In this document: piece after piece, positions 15,440 through 22,899 of the stretch
How positions within the stretch are numbered: position 1 is the stretch's first letter
Layout: every line of letters starts with the position of its first letter
Source: JAMCXS01 sp964459065
GTDB taxonomy: Bacteria; Acidobacteriota; Terriglobia; UBA7540
Direction: 5' to 3'
Length of the DNA stretch: 30,061 nt
Assembly: GCA_964459065.1 (NCBI GenBank)
Contig: CAYWMN010000009.1
Span: 1 to 30,061 of the forward strand
The notes under the pieces: generated by a model
Database searches by the model: none
The model's input: only the letters and a program-made list of their open reading frames with translations
What the model was told of the DNA's origin: nothing
Made by a program: the position numbers and the translations under genes

Positions 15440-16495
15440 TCAAGCGCCCGGGCGCTCCCGCCAGGTTCCGGGGGAGCGTAGCGCCCGGATCGGGCGGGAA
15501 CAGGTCCGGGGATCTTTTCTCGACCGGCCGGCTTGGGCCAATTTCCCGGCCCGCCTGCGGGGGGCAACCGGTGGCGGCTTTCCGGTGTGCCGAGCGCGAA
15601 GAGAATTTCTCGATCCTTTGCCTGATGAAAGTGCGCCCTGTTTGGCCGACGGCCGGCGGGCTGCAGGGCCAGGTCGCGCCGGAGGGTCTTTTTTTCGTGC
15701 CGGCGCCTTCTTGATGGGAGCCCTCAGGGCAACCGGGGTTTGGCCCGTGTGGGAAGCCAGAACTTCCCGCATCCGCGCCTTCAGAGAGGTTAAGGCGGCG
15801 GAATGAATCTGCGATATCCGCGATTCGCAAACTCCCATTCGGCTTCCTACTTCCTTCATGGTCATTCCCCTAAAATAATAGAGGTCTAAGATGTACCTCT
15901 TGCGGGGAGGAAGCTTGGACATGGCCTGCTCCAGCCGCCCATTCATCTCCGTGCTTTGGCACAACGTGAAAGGATTTTCTTCTCCGGTAGCGGCCATGGT
16001 TTCTTCCAGCACGTGCCCGTTGGAAAACAGGGGTTCCTGGAGACTGGTGACTTCAAGTCCCTTCAAGTCCTGGAGAAGATGATTCAATTGCTCGTCGGAG
16101 ATTCCCATTTCGGCTGCGAGTTCGGTTCGTGAAGGATTGCGGCCCAGCTGTCCGCGAAGGGTTTCCTGCGCCGCCTCAAGCTGCCGGCTTTTCTGCCTTA
16201 ACAAGCGCGGGCTCCAGTCCTGTTCGCGAAGGCTGTCCAGAATGGCGCCTTGGATGCGATATCGCGCGTAGGATTGCAATCCTACGTTTCTTGCGGGATC
16301 GTACTTGGCAAGCGCCTCGATTAAGCCTAGAACGCCGGTGTTGATCAGATCGTCCAACTGGATGTGATGGGGAAGACGCGCATGAATTTTCTGGGCGATA
16401 TAGCGTACTTGTGGAAGCTGTTCCAACACTAACCGGTTGCGTTCCGCCAAAACCGGTTCTTGATGCTCTTGATACGATGTTGCAATCAGACCCAT
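15440..16495 (-). CDS. FliA/WhiG-type RNA polymerase sigma factor with long basic C-terminal tail
   Basis: Sigma-70-family factor of 351 residues that would direct RNA polymerase to an alternative promoter class. Region 2 is at about 18-95 (DLINTGVLGLIEALAKYDP, SYARYRIQGAILDSLR), region 3 at about 100-150, and region 4 at about 185-245 (LPPRKRYILDLYYFRGMTMKEVG, then the HTH ESRISQIHSAAL). The family normally ends near here, at about 240-260 residues. From residue 251 a tail of about 100 residues continues, rich in Arg, Lys, Pro, Ala and Gly with almost no acidic residues. The ATG at 16495 has GGGAGG five bases upstream; a TTG 12 codons earlier is less likely. The adjacent RsbW/RsbV pair is a natural regulator. 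Flagellar genes are absent here, so a stress or developmental role is more likely than motility. Confidence 0.88.
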   Translation of the reverse strand: MGLIATSYQEHQEPVLAERNRLVLEQLPQVRYIAQKIHARLPHHIQLDDLINTGVLGLIEALAKYDPARNVGLQSYARYRIQGAILDSLREQDWSPRLLRQKSRQLEAAQETLRGQLGRNPSRTELAAEMGISDEQLNHLLQDLKGLEVTSLQEPLFSNGHVLEETMAATGEENPFTLCQSTEMNGRLEQAMSKLPPRKRYILDLYYFRGMTMKEVGSRMGVCESRISQIHSAALTSLKARMREVLASHTGQTPVALRAPIKKAPARKKDPPARPGPAARRPSAKQGALSSGKGSRNSLRARHTGKPPPVAPRRRAGKLAQAGRSRKDPRTCSRPIRALRSPGTWRERPGA

Positions 16496-17085
16496 CTGAG
16501 CCTCCCTTCCCTTCCCCCTAAAGCCAAACACCCGGATCGCCGAATGCTTGAAGTGGAACGTACCGAGTTGCTTCTTAGTTTGTTTTTACCTTTTGTGGAT
16601 TAAAGGGTTATTAGGTGGAGATTAGAATTTTCTAGTCTGAAAGCGCGGCGGAAACGGCGGATGGCGGCATGAAGAAAGGCCGCTTGTTCCGGAGCCTGAT
16701 TTTTGCTGGGTAAAGTGACGCTCTAGGATCGAGGTTGTGCCAGCGGTTGGTTGAGTGAGGGGCTTGGTTTCGGAGCAATTCTTCCTGATCGAGCACCCGC
16801 GAGCCCACTCACCAGTCACCAGCCGCAAGAACGTCTGACATCCCAGAGGAAGCTAAGGGAAGGTGAAGGATGGAGGAATCTTTTAGATTTCTAACCGTCG
16901 CCGTTGGACGATGGGGGTATGATCGAAAAGCTACCGCGGAGGCGTTGTTCTTTCCAGCGCTGCGGAGCTTCAAATGCCCGGCGAATCCCGGCCAGAGCTC
17001 CCGCTACAGGCTCGGGGGCCAGCCGATATCGTTTGCTCCGGGTTATCGGAGCCGCATCTTCCAGCCCTTGAACGCCCCCGTGACT
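16496..17085. other. Long intergenic region upstream of the sigma gene
   Basis: About 590 bp without a convincing gene. It contains an AT-rich patch around 16570-16635, with a palindrome near the expected sigma promoter. From about 16900 to 17085 the minus strand may hold the eroded end of a histidine kinase reading frame (see the HisKA entry). Weak open frames here have low-complexity translations and no ribosome sites. Confidence 0.4.
16623..16634. promoter_or_regulatory. 12-base palindrome TAGAATTTTCTA upstream of the sigma gene
   Basis: TAGAA and TTCTA are inverted copies around two bases, in an AT-rich tract about 130 bp before the sigma start. It could be an operator or promoter element, but AT-rich palindromes of this size also arise by chance. 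Confidence 0.22.
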
Positions 17086-17349
17086 TCATTGCGGATCTCC
17101 TCCCGGGTCCTCGGCGTCGAGCACTTCCCGCAGCAGTGCCAGGGTTTGCATCATCCGGTCCGCTTCTTCAAGGGATTCCCGAAAAATCCTTCGATACTCA
17201 CTCGGCGCGTCTTCTTGTAGCAGAGCGAGTTCCAAAGACCCGTGCATGGCTGTCAGCGGCTGGCTCAACTTATGGATGAGGCCTTGGACTTCCTTGATGA
17301 ACTGGTCGCGGTTCGCTTGACGGTCCAAGACTTTCTTCTCAGGGTTCAT
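17086..17349 (-). CDS. Stand-alone HisKA phosphoacceptor-domain protein, possible kinase remnant
   Basis: Small protein of 87 residues that is essentially one histidine-kinase dimerisation helix pair. The H-box is HKLSQPLTAM with His26, and the second helix runs through EYRRIFRESLEEADRMMQTLALLREV. No ATP-binding domain follows, so by itself it cannot autophosphorylate; it might act as a phosphotransfer or docking partner. It starts 19 bp after the OmpR-type regulator stop, so the two are likely co-transcribed, but its ribosome site is weak. Just before the stop a one-base frame change would continue as EEIRNEVTGAFKGWKMRLR. Past the stop in the original frame, kinase-like residues (RLAPEPVAGALAGIRRAFEA) can be read. 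A decayed full kinase is therefore a serious alternative. Confidence 0.65.
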   Translation of the reverse strand: MNPEKKVLDRQANRDQFIKEVQGLIHKLSQPLTAMHGSLELALLQEDAPSEYRRIFRESLEEADRMMQTLALLREVLDAEDPGGDPQ

Positions 17350-17368
17350 GGAATCTGAATCCGGGGCC

Positions 17369-18043
17369 TTACTGAGGTTCTCCGATCCGGTAACCCACGC
17401 CGCGGACGGTGTGGATCAATCGCCGTTCGGAGCCTTCGTTGACCTTCTTTCGCAGGTAATTGATGTAGACGTCCACCACGTTGGTCATGGTGTCAAAGGA
17501 AAAATTCCAAACGTGTTCGATGATCATGGCACGGGAAACGGCCCGGCCGACGTTTCGCATCAGGTATTCCAGAAGCGCAAACTCTTTGGGAGTCAGGTCG
17601 ATTTTACGTTCCCCGCGCCGGACGGTCCGGTCGACCCGGTTCATTTCAAGATCTTCGACCTGAAAATTCAATTCCGGAGGCCGGTTTCCGCGCCGCAGAA
17701 GCGCCCGTACCCGCGCTGAGAGTTCGCGGAAAGCGAACGGCTTAATCAAATAATCATCGGCGCCCAGGTCGAGGCCCTTCACACGGTCCTCCACGCGCGA
17801 GCGGCCCGTCAGAACCAGCACCGGCATCGGCTGTTTTTGGATTCGGATCTTCCGAAGGATCTGGAAACCATCCATTCCCGGCAGGACCAGATCGAGTACC
17901 AGCAGGTCGTAATCGTATTCCTCCGCCATGTAGAGAGCTTCCTGGCCGTCGGGAGCCACGTCGACGGCATAGTGTTCGGCTTCCAAGCCTTTCTTCAGAA
18001 AACTCGCTACCGGACGGTCGTCTTCAGCAACAAGAATGCGCAC
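17369..18043 (-). CDS. OmpR/PhoB-family response regulator
   Basis: Two-component DNA-binding regulator of 224 residues. The receiver domain (1-120) has the acidic pair Asp8-Asp9, phosphoacceptor Asp51, Thr79 and Lys101 (in LIKPF). The winged-helix effector (about 130-222) has the typical LTPKEFALLEYLMRN start and the NVVDVYINYLRKKV recognition region. The GTG at 18043 is chosen because GGAGGG lies 8 bases upstream and the protein then begins MRILVAEDD, as relatives do; a GTG nine codons earlier is possible. The HisKA-only protein follows, so no complete cognate kinase is encoded next to it. The membrane kinase gene upstream pairs with its own NtrC-type regulator. Confidence 0.93.
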   Translation of the reverse strand: MRILVAEDDRPVASFLKKGLEAEHYAVDVAPDGQEALYMAEEYDYDLLVLDLVLPGMDGFQILRKIRIQKQPMPVLVLTGRSRVEDRVKGLDLGADDYLIKPFAFRELSARVRALLRRGNRPPELNFQVEDLEMNRVDRTVRRGERKIDLTPKEFALLEYLMRNVGRAVSRAMIIEHVWNFSFDTMTNVVDVYINYLRKKVNEGSERRLIHTVRGVGYRIGEPQ

Positions 18044-18238
18044 AGAGAAATCCCTCCGGGCCAGAGACACACTTTCCGGGTGAGCGCCGGGGCTTCGTTC
18101 CGTTTTTGTGACTTTTATCTTTCTTCATTAGCTGTGTTTAAGTTCGGCAAAAAATCCGAAAGGGATGAGGGTTGAGTCCAACGGGATTTGGGAAAAACTC
18201 ATGAGGGAAGGTGCGCAGGATTGCGGAAATTCCGGGCG

Positions 18239-19597
18239 TTATGTTTTCTTAAGGCCGAACTTTTCCAGCCGGTACTGGAGAGTGCGGAAGCTCATGCCCA
18301 AAAGCTGCGCGGCGCGGGTGATGTTTCCATGGGTGCGTTCCAGAGCTTGATTAATTTTAGCCTTCTCATGTTCCGCCCATGAACCTTCGGGGATAATGGG
18401 ACCTATATCCCCGGCTCGCGCGGGCGCGGCCGGCATCCAGGCTTCCTTGGAGCTGGCTTCTTGCTCCGCCTCCAAAATCTCCGGCGGAAGATCGCGCAAT
18501 TCCAGCCGGGATGTTTCCCCCAGCACCACGGCGCGCTCGATCGCCCACTCCAACTGCCGGATATTCCCCGGCCAGTGATAGTTTTCGAGCGCCGCCAGCG
18601 CCTCGGGCGAAATCCCCTGAACCTGGCGTCCGGCCGCAATCGATGCCCGACCCCTGAAGTGTTCCGCCAGTTCCTTGATATCCGCTTTCCGTTCGCGCAA
18701 AGGAGGACAAACGACGGGAATTACTTTGAGGCGGTAGTAGAGGTCCTCGCGAAACCTGCCTTCCTGCATCATTTGATCCAGGTTTCGATTGGTGGCGGCG
18801 ATAATGCGGGTATCCACCTTGATGGGGTCCGTCCCTCCGACGCGAAAGATCTCCCGCTCCTGAAGCGCCCGCAAGATCTTGGCCTGCAGAGCCAGGCTGG
18901 TGTCGCCGATTTCATCCAGAAACAAAGTCGAGCGGTGGGCTTTTTCAAACAACCCCTTCTTTTGCTGATGCGCATCGGTGAACGCACCCTTTTCGTGGCC
19001 GAAAAGTTCGCTTTCCAGCAGGGTCTCGGTGAGCGCCGCGCAATTGACGGCCAGAAAAGGCTGGTCGTGCCGCGGACTGTGTTTGTGAATTTCCCTCGCC
19101 ACTAATTCTTTACCGGTTCCACTTTCCCCCAGGATGAGGATGGTGTGGACGGTTGGCGCCACCTTCACAATCATCCGGACCATCTGCTTGACGGCTGGGG
19201 AACTTCCCAGAATGCTGGTCTTCAGGGCCGCCAGGCGGTTGAGCGCGCCGTTCACCACCTCCAAGAGGCGCGCGCGGTCCACAGGCTTTTCCAGATACTG
19301 GTAAACGCCCCGGCGCGTGGCGTCAATCGCGGACTCGATGGAAGGGTAACCGGTGATCAGAACAACGGCCACGGTGGGGTCGGCCCGCAGAATTTCGGTG
19401 AGCAACTGAATGCCATTGCGGCCGGTCAGGTTGAGGTCGGTGAGAATCAGGTCAAAACGCTTCTGGGCAACCAGGCTGAGGGCCGACTCGGCGCTTGCGG
19501 CGGTGAAGGCCTCGTATCCTTCATCCTGGAGGATGGCCTGGTAAATTTCCCGCTGCCGGCGCTCGTCGTCGACAATCAGAATTGAACCTTCAGGCAT
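18239..19597 (-). CDS. NtrC-family sigma54-dependent response regulator
   Basis: Transcription activator of 452 residues with three domains. The receiver (1-120) has Asp10-Asp11, phosphoacceptor Asp54 and Lys104. The AAA+ domain (about 128-365) has Walker A GESGTGKE (157-164), the sigma54-contact loop GAFTDA (204-209), Walker B LFLDEIGD (225-232) and an arginine-finger region REDLYYRL. The Fis-type helix-turn-helix is at about 425-445 (NITRAAQLLGMSFRTLQYRL). The contact loop has Asp where the textbook motif is GAFTGA, a variant also found in working activators. Its GAGGA ribosome site overlaps the stop of the sensor kinase gene, leaving 12 bp between them, so the two are coupled. No sigma54 promoter could be assigned confidently in the window. 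Confidence 0.95.
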   Translation of the reverse strand: MPEGSILIVDDERRQREIYQAILQDEGYEAFTAASAESALSLVAQKRFDLILTDLNLTGRNGIQLLTEILRADPTVAVVLITGYPSIESAIDATRRGVYQYLEKPVDRARLLEVVNGALNRLAALKTSILGSSPAVKQMVRMIVKVAPTVHTILILGESGTGKELVAREIHKHSPRHDQPFLAVNCAALTETLLESELFGHEKGAFTDAHQQKKGLFEKAHRSTLFLDEIGDTSLALQAKILRALQEREIFRVGGTDPIKVDTRIIAATNRNLDQMMQEGRFREDLYYRLKVIPVVCPPLRERKADIKELAEHFRGRASIAAGRQVQGISPEALAALENYHWPGNIRQLEWAIERAVVLGETSRLELRDLPPEILEAEQEASSKEAWMPAAPARAGDIGPIIPEGSWAEHEKAKINQALERTHGNITRAAQLLGMSFRTLQYRLEKFGLKKT

Positions 19598-19609
19598 GGA
19601 CGCAAATCC

Positions 19610-21139
19610 TCAGGCAACACTCGAGCCGGCCACGGCGGACGGCAGGGCGACCGAAACCTCACGGAAAGGTAACTGGATAACCAGGACCGTACCGGGGGCC
19701 TCCTCATTGGCAATAAAAACCTGGCCGCCGTGGTCTTCAACAATCTTTCGGGTAATGGCCAGACCCAGGCCGAACCCGGTTGCTTTCGTGGAAAAATAGG
19801 GCGCAAACACCTTTTCCTGATGGTCTTGGGGAATGCCAGGCCCCGTATCGCGAAAGCGCACTTCCAAATGTCCGCCGGCGTGCCCATCCTTGGAGATTCG
19901 TTTCGCTGTGATTTGGATTTCTCCGCCTTGCGGCATGGCTTGGACGCAGTTGGTCAGGATATTGAGGAAGCAGGTTTTCATCTGTGCTGCATCGGCCTGA
20001 AGAGGCGGCAACTCCGAAGGCACCTGGGCCGTCATCCGGATCCGCTGCCGGCTTGCCTGCTTTTCCACCACGCTCACGGCTTGTTGGATAATGGCTTCAA
20101 TGTTGCACGGGGCAAGCTGTGGTTCCGTGGGCCTACCGACCACCAGAAAATCGCTGACCAGGCGGTTTAAGCGCGTGATTTCGTCCTTCATGTTTCCGAG
20201 GCTGGCGCTTAATTCACGCCCCGGAGTTTCGTTCGGAAGCCAGCGTTTGGCCCGGATCTGGTCAATGCTCAGGTTGAGAAAGTTCAGGGAGTTGCGAACC
20301 TCATGAGCCACCGTGGCGGCAAAATGGCCAATCAAGCTGGACTTTTCCGCTTCATTCAGGCGTTTCTGAAGCTGGCGCGACTCGCGCAGCCTCTCCACCA
20401 TCTGGTTGAAGGTTTGAGCCAGGCGCTCCATCTCATCCCGGCTGCCCGTCGTTGGCAGTGAGACGTCAAGGTTGTCCCGCGCCACCTGATTGGCGCCTTC
20501 CACCAGCAAGTCAATCGGCTTGGTAAAACGGAAGGCCAGGTAAACGACGGCGAACATTCCGGTGAGCATCGTGCCCAGAATCCAGGCCAGCCAAAGCAGA
20601 TAAACGTGGTTCAGCATGGAACCCACGGCATCCATCTCGCCGCCCACCTGCACGTATCCCACAACCTTTTCCCCCTGGATGATGGGGAACTTGATGTCGT
20701 AGTGTTGCTGCCCGGCGCCGACATCGCCGTCAATGTCGCGCAGCTGGGCGGTAATCTGGATGGGACCTTCCGCCCTTCGGCTCCGCCGCCGGCTGAGCTT
20801 GACCCTCTTGCCGACATGCTTGGGGTTGGTGCTGGCCACCACTTCTCCGGTGGGAGAAATGACGTTGATCGAAGAAAGGCCGGCGCTTTTGAGCGAGCGC
20901 AGGTACTCATTCAGCGCTTGCTTGCGATGGAGCTTTGAGGGGATGCTCGACTGAGTTAACTGGATAATTTCCAGCAGGTCGGAGGTCTGGCCGGCCACAT
21001 AGGCCTTGATGCGGCGATTGTGCTGCACGTAGGCCACCATCAGGATGGCGCTCGTGCTCGCCGTAATCAGGAACATCACCAGTGCCAGCCGGGTGCGAAA
21101 CCGGAGGCTGAGGATGCGCTTGTTCAATGCCTGCCTCAA
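19610..21139 (-). CDS. Membrane sensor histidine kinase (HAMP-HisKA-HATPase)
   Basis: Sensor of 509 residues and probable partner of the NtrC-type regulator directly downstream. Transmembrane helix 1 is at about 18-38, an extracytoplasmic sensor domain of about 140 residues follows, and helix 2 is at about 178-203. A HAMP domain (about 203-255) leads to the H-box HEVRNSLN with His279. The ATPase domain has the N-box FLNILTNCVQAM (391-402), G1 DTGPGIP (431-437) and G2 GFGLGLAIT (455-463). The layout resembles NtrB/ZraS-type kinases. The start is uncertain: the frame begins at a TTG, and a TTG four codons later is also possible, with AGGCAGGC just before it. The sensor domain has no cysteine or histidine cluster that would indicate a ligand. 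Confidence 0.92.
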   Translation of the reverse strand: MRQALNKRILSLRFRTRLALVMFLITASTSAILMVAYVQHNRRIKAYVAGQTSDLLEIIQLTQSSIPSKLHRKQALNEYLRSLKSAGLSSINVISPTGEVVASTNPKHVGKRVKLSRRRSRRAEGPIQITAQLRDIDGDVGAGQQHYDIKFPIIQGEKVVGYVQVGGEMDAVGSMLNHVYLLWLAWILGTMLTGMFAVVYLAFRFTKPIDLLVEGANQVARDNLDVSLPTTGSRDEMERLAQTFNQMVERLRESRQLQKRLNEAEKSSLIGHFAATVAHEVRNSLNFLNLSIDQIRAKRWLPNETPGRELSASLGNMKDEITRLNRLVSDFLVVGRPTEPQLAPCNIEAIIQQAVSVVEKQASRQRIRMTAQVPSELPPLQADAAQMKTCFLNILTNCVQAMPQGGEIQITAKRISKDGHAGGHLEVRFRDTGPGIPQDHQEKVFAPYFSTKATGFGLGLAITRKIVEDHGGQVFIANEEAPGTVLVIQLPFREVSVALPSAVAGSSVA

Positions 21140-21687
21140 GAACCCAATTACGGCTCTCGTCCTTCCATCCGATTCTAGCTGAACCCCTGTTCACGGTCAA
21201 CGAAACGCCAAGCCCCTGCTTCCAGGCGGCGGGGACGGCCGCCAGACTCCAGTGGTTGCGACCCTTGAGCAGGCCGCGCTGGAGCCTGCCGGAGCAACTC
21301 TGTTGCCGGTCGGCCAATCTAACGTTAGTCAGGGAAAGTAAGGTTTGGTGAAAAGGCTCCGGGATACAGCGTCTTACTGCGATCGAGGACAACCCTGAAT
21401 ATTTTTGAAGGCGCCTCTGGCGAGGGTGGAGGCTGGCTGCTGGATCAACCGGAGTTTAGAAGGCAGCTCATTCATTTAATTGAAGATAGTGGGATGTTGT
21501 AGGATCTTCGCCGGCTCTCGTGCCGCCGGTCTGGTCAGGGGTATAAAACTCAATAATTTCTAAAAGAGCTTGCGTTTCCCCGCTGGGTTCTGCGATTTTA
21601 GTGTGTCTGACACCCTCTGGCGGCCGGTTGCACCGGCATCCATGGGGGAGCAGGAATCCCAAAAGGGAACTTCGATCGAAAGGTTTC
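21140..21687. other. Divergent intergenic region between the sensor kinase gene and dprA
   Basis: About 550 bp with no convincing gene. An AT-rich stretch at about 21540-21565 (TATAAAAC and following) may belong to the dprA promoter. I see no tRNA, stable hairpin or repeat here, and the open frames read as low-complexity shadows. Confidence 0.4.
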
Positions 21688-22821
21688 ATGGGCGAGGGGA
21701 TCGAATTTTGGGTTGGTCTTTCCCGGGTCGGGGGACTCGGGGTCCGGGGCGCCCACAAGCTCATCAACTATTTTGGGTCGCCGCAGGGGGCCTATATGGC
21801 TTCCCTGACGGAGCTTGAAGGTTCCGGGCTTCCGGCGGCCGTCTGCCAGGCGGTTTTTACTCAGGAGGGACTTAAGGAGGCCGAGAAGGAAATCAAGGAG
21901 GCGGCCAAAGCCGATTGCCAACTTTTGGCCTACTCGGATGAAGCGTATCCGCCCTTGCTGAGGGAGATTGCTGATCCGCCGCTTTTCCTGTATGTTCGCG
22001 GAGACATCGGCGCTGTCAGCCAGCACGGACTGGCCATCGTGGGATCCCGTCGGCCGTCGGCCTATGGATTGCAAGTCGCCCGGCGTCTGGCCCGCGACCT
22101 TGCCGAGCGCGGTTTGGTGATTGTCAGCGGCCTGGCGAGAGGAATCGACTCGGCCGCTCATCACGGCGCGCTGGAGGCGAAGGGAAAGACAATTGCCATT
22201 CAGGGCCGGGGAATGGGCGCCATCTACCCGGCGGAAAACAAGCGGCTGGCGGAGAAGATCGCCGAATCGGGAGCCTTGATTTCAGAGTTTCCTCTGGGCA
22301 AGGGCCCGACTCCGGAAAACTTCCCGATCCGGAACAGGATTATCAGCGGTATGTCACTGGGGGTAATGGTTGTTGAGGCCAGCGAATACAGCGGTTCACT
22401 GATTACGGCGCGTCTGGCCACCGAGCAGAACCGCGAAGTTTTTGCCGTCCCCGGCAACATCACGACGGCGCAAAGCTTTGGCCCCAATCATCTGATCAAG
22501 CAGGGGGCCAAGTTGGTCGATCAGTGGATGGATATCGTCGAGGAGTTCCCGCCGGAGGTCCGGATGCAGCTGCTTCCCTCCGCGGAGGCTCTTGAAGCGG
22601 ACCAGGCCGCCGGGGAGCCGGGCAAGCTGTTTGAAGAGTCTTTAACAGCGGAGCAAAAGACGGTTTTTGAAGCCTTGCGCGTGGACGAGGCGCTTTTTGT
22701 GGATGCTATTCTGGGTTCGGTGGCGCTGCCGCAAAATCAGGTTCTGCAGGTCTTGCTGGAACTCGAGATGAGCGGGCTGATCCGGCAATTACCCGGCAAG
22801 AATTTCATTCGTAAGCTATGA
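21688..22821 (+). CDS. dprA: DNA processing protein DprA
   Basis: Single-stranded-DNA-binding protein of 377 residues that loads RecA during natural transformation. An N-terminal helical region (1-75) precedes the Rossmann-like core. Core motifs are AIVGSRRPSAYG (116-127), VSGLARGIDSAAHHGAL (146-162), FPIRNRIISG (212-221) and SGSLITARLATEQNREVFAVPG (235-256). A C-terminal winged-helix region follows at about 310-377. In the loop where most relatives read G-x-G-x-D-x-x-YP, this one reads GRGMGAIYP, so the Asp is replaced by Gly. The ATG at 21688 begins the conserved part; its ribosome site (AAAGG) is weak. topA lies 78 bp downstream, a pairing widespread in bacteria. Confidence 0.93.
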   Translation: MGEGIEFWVGLSRVGGLGVRGAHKLINYFGSPQGAYMASLTELEGSGLPAAVCQAVFTQEGLKEAEKEIKEAAKADCQLLAYSDEAYPPLLREIADPPLFLYVRGDIGAVSQHGLAIVGSRRPSAYGLQVARRLARDLAERGLVIVSGLARGIDSAAHHGALEAKGKTIAIQGRGMGAIYPAENKRLAEKIAESGALISEFPLGKGPTPENFPIRNRIISGMSLGVMVVEASEYSGSLITARLATEQNREVFAVPGNITTAQSFGPNHLIKQGAKLVDQWMDIVEEFPPEVRMQLLPSAEALEADQAAGEPGKLFEESLTAEQKTVFEALRVDEALFVDAILGSVALPQNQVLQVLLELEMSGLIRQLPGKNFIRKL

Positions 22822-22846
22822 TGAAGAATTAAGAAGTCAAGAGAAC

Positions 22847-22873
22847 CAAGCAAAACCGATGAAATTTTGCTTG
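22847..22873 (+). other. 9-bp perfect stem-loop between dprA and topA
   Basis: CAAGCAAAA (22847-22855) pairs exactly with TTTTGCTTG (22865-22873) over a nine-base loop, ending 26 bases before the topA ATG. The stem is AT-rich and there is no trailing T-run, so it is a poor terminator. It could affect topA translation or mRNA processing. Confidence 0.4.
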
Positions 22874-22899
22874 CTCAATCTGTTTCCAGGGTCTTAAGT

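Noticed and set aside
16622..16828. 68-codon minus-strand frame upstream of the sigma gene
   Set aside because: The composition is not protein-like, there is no ribosome site, and no motif is seen.
17135..17155. TGGCAC...TGC as a sigma54 promoter on the minus strand
   Set aside because: The spacing is wrong for the -24/-12 pattern and it lies inside the HisKA coding frame.
18224..18234. 11-base palindrome CGGAAATTCCG just after the NtrC-type gene
   Set aside because: It is too short, with no T-run, and could easily be chance; not a supported terminator or operator.
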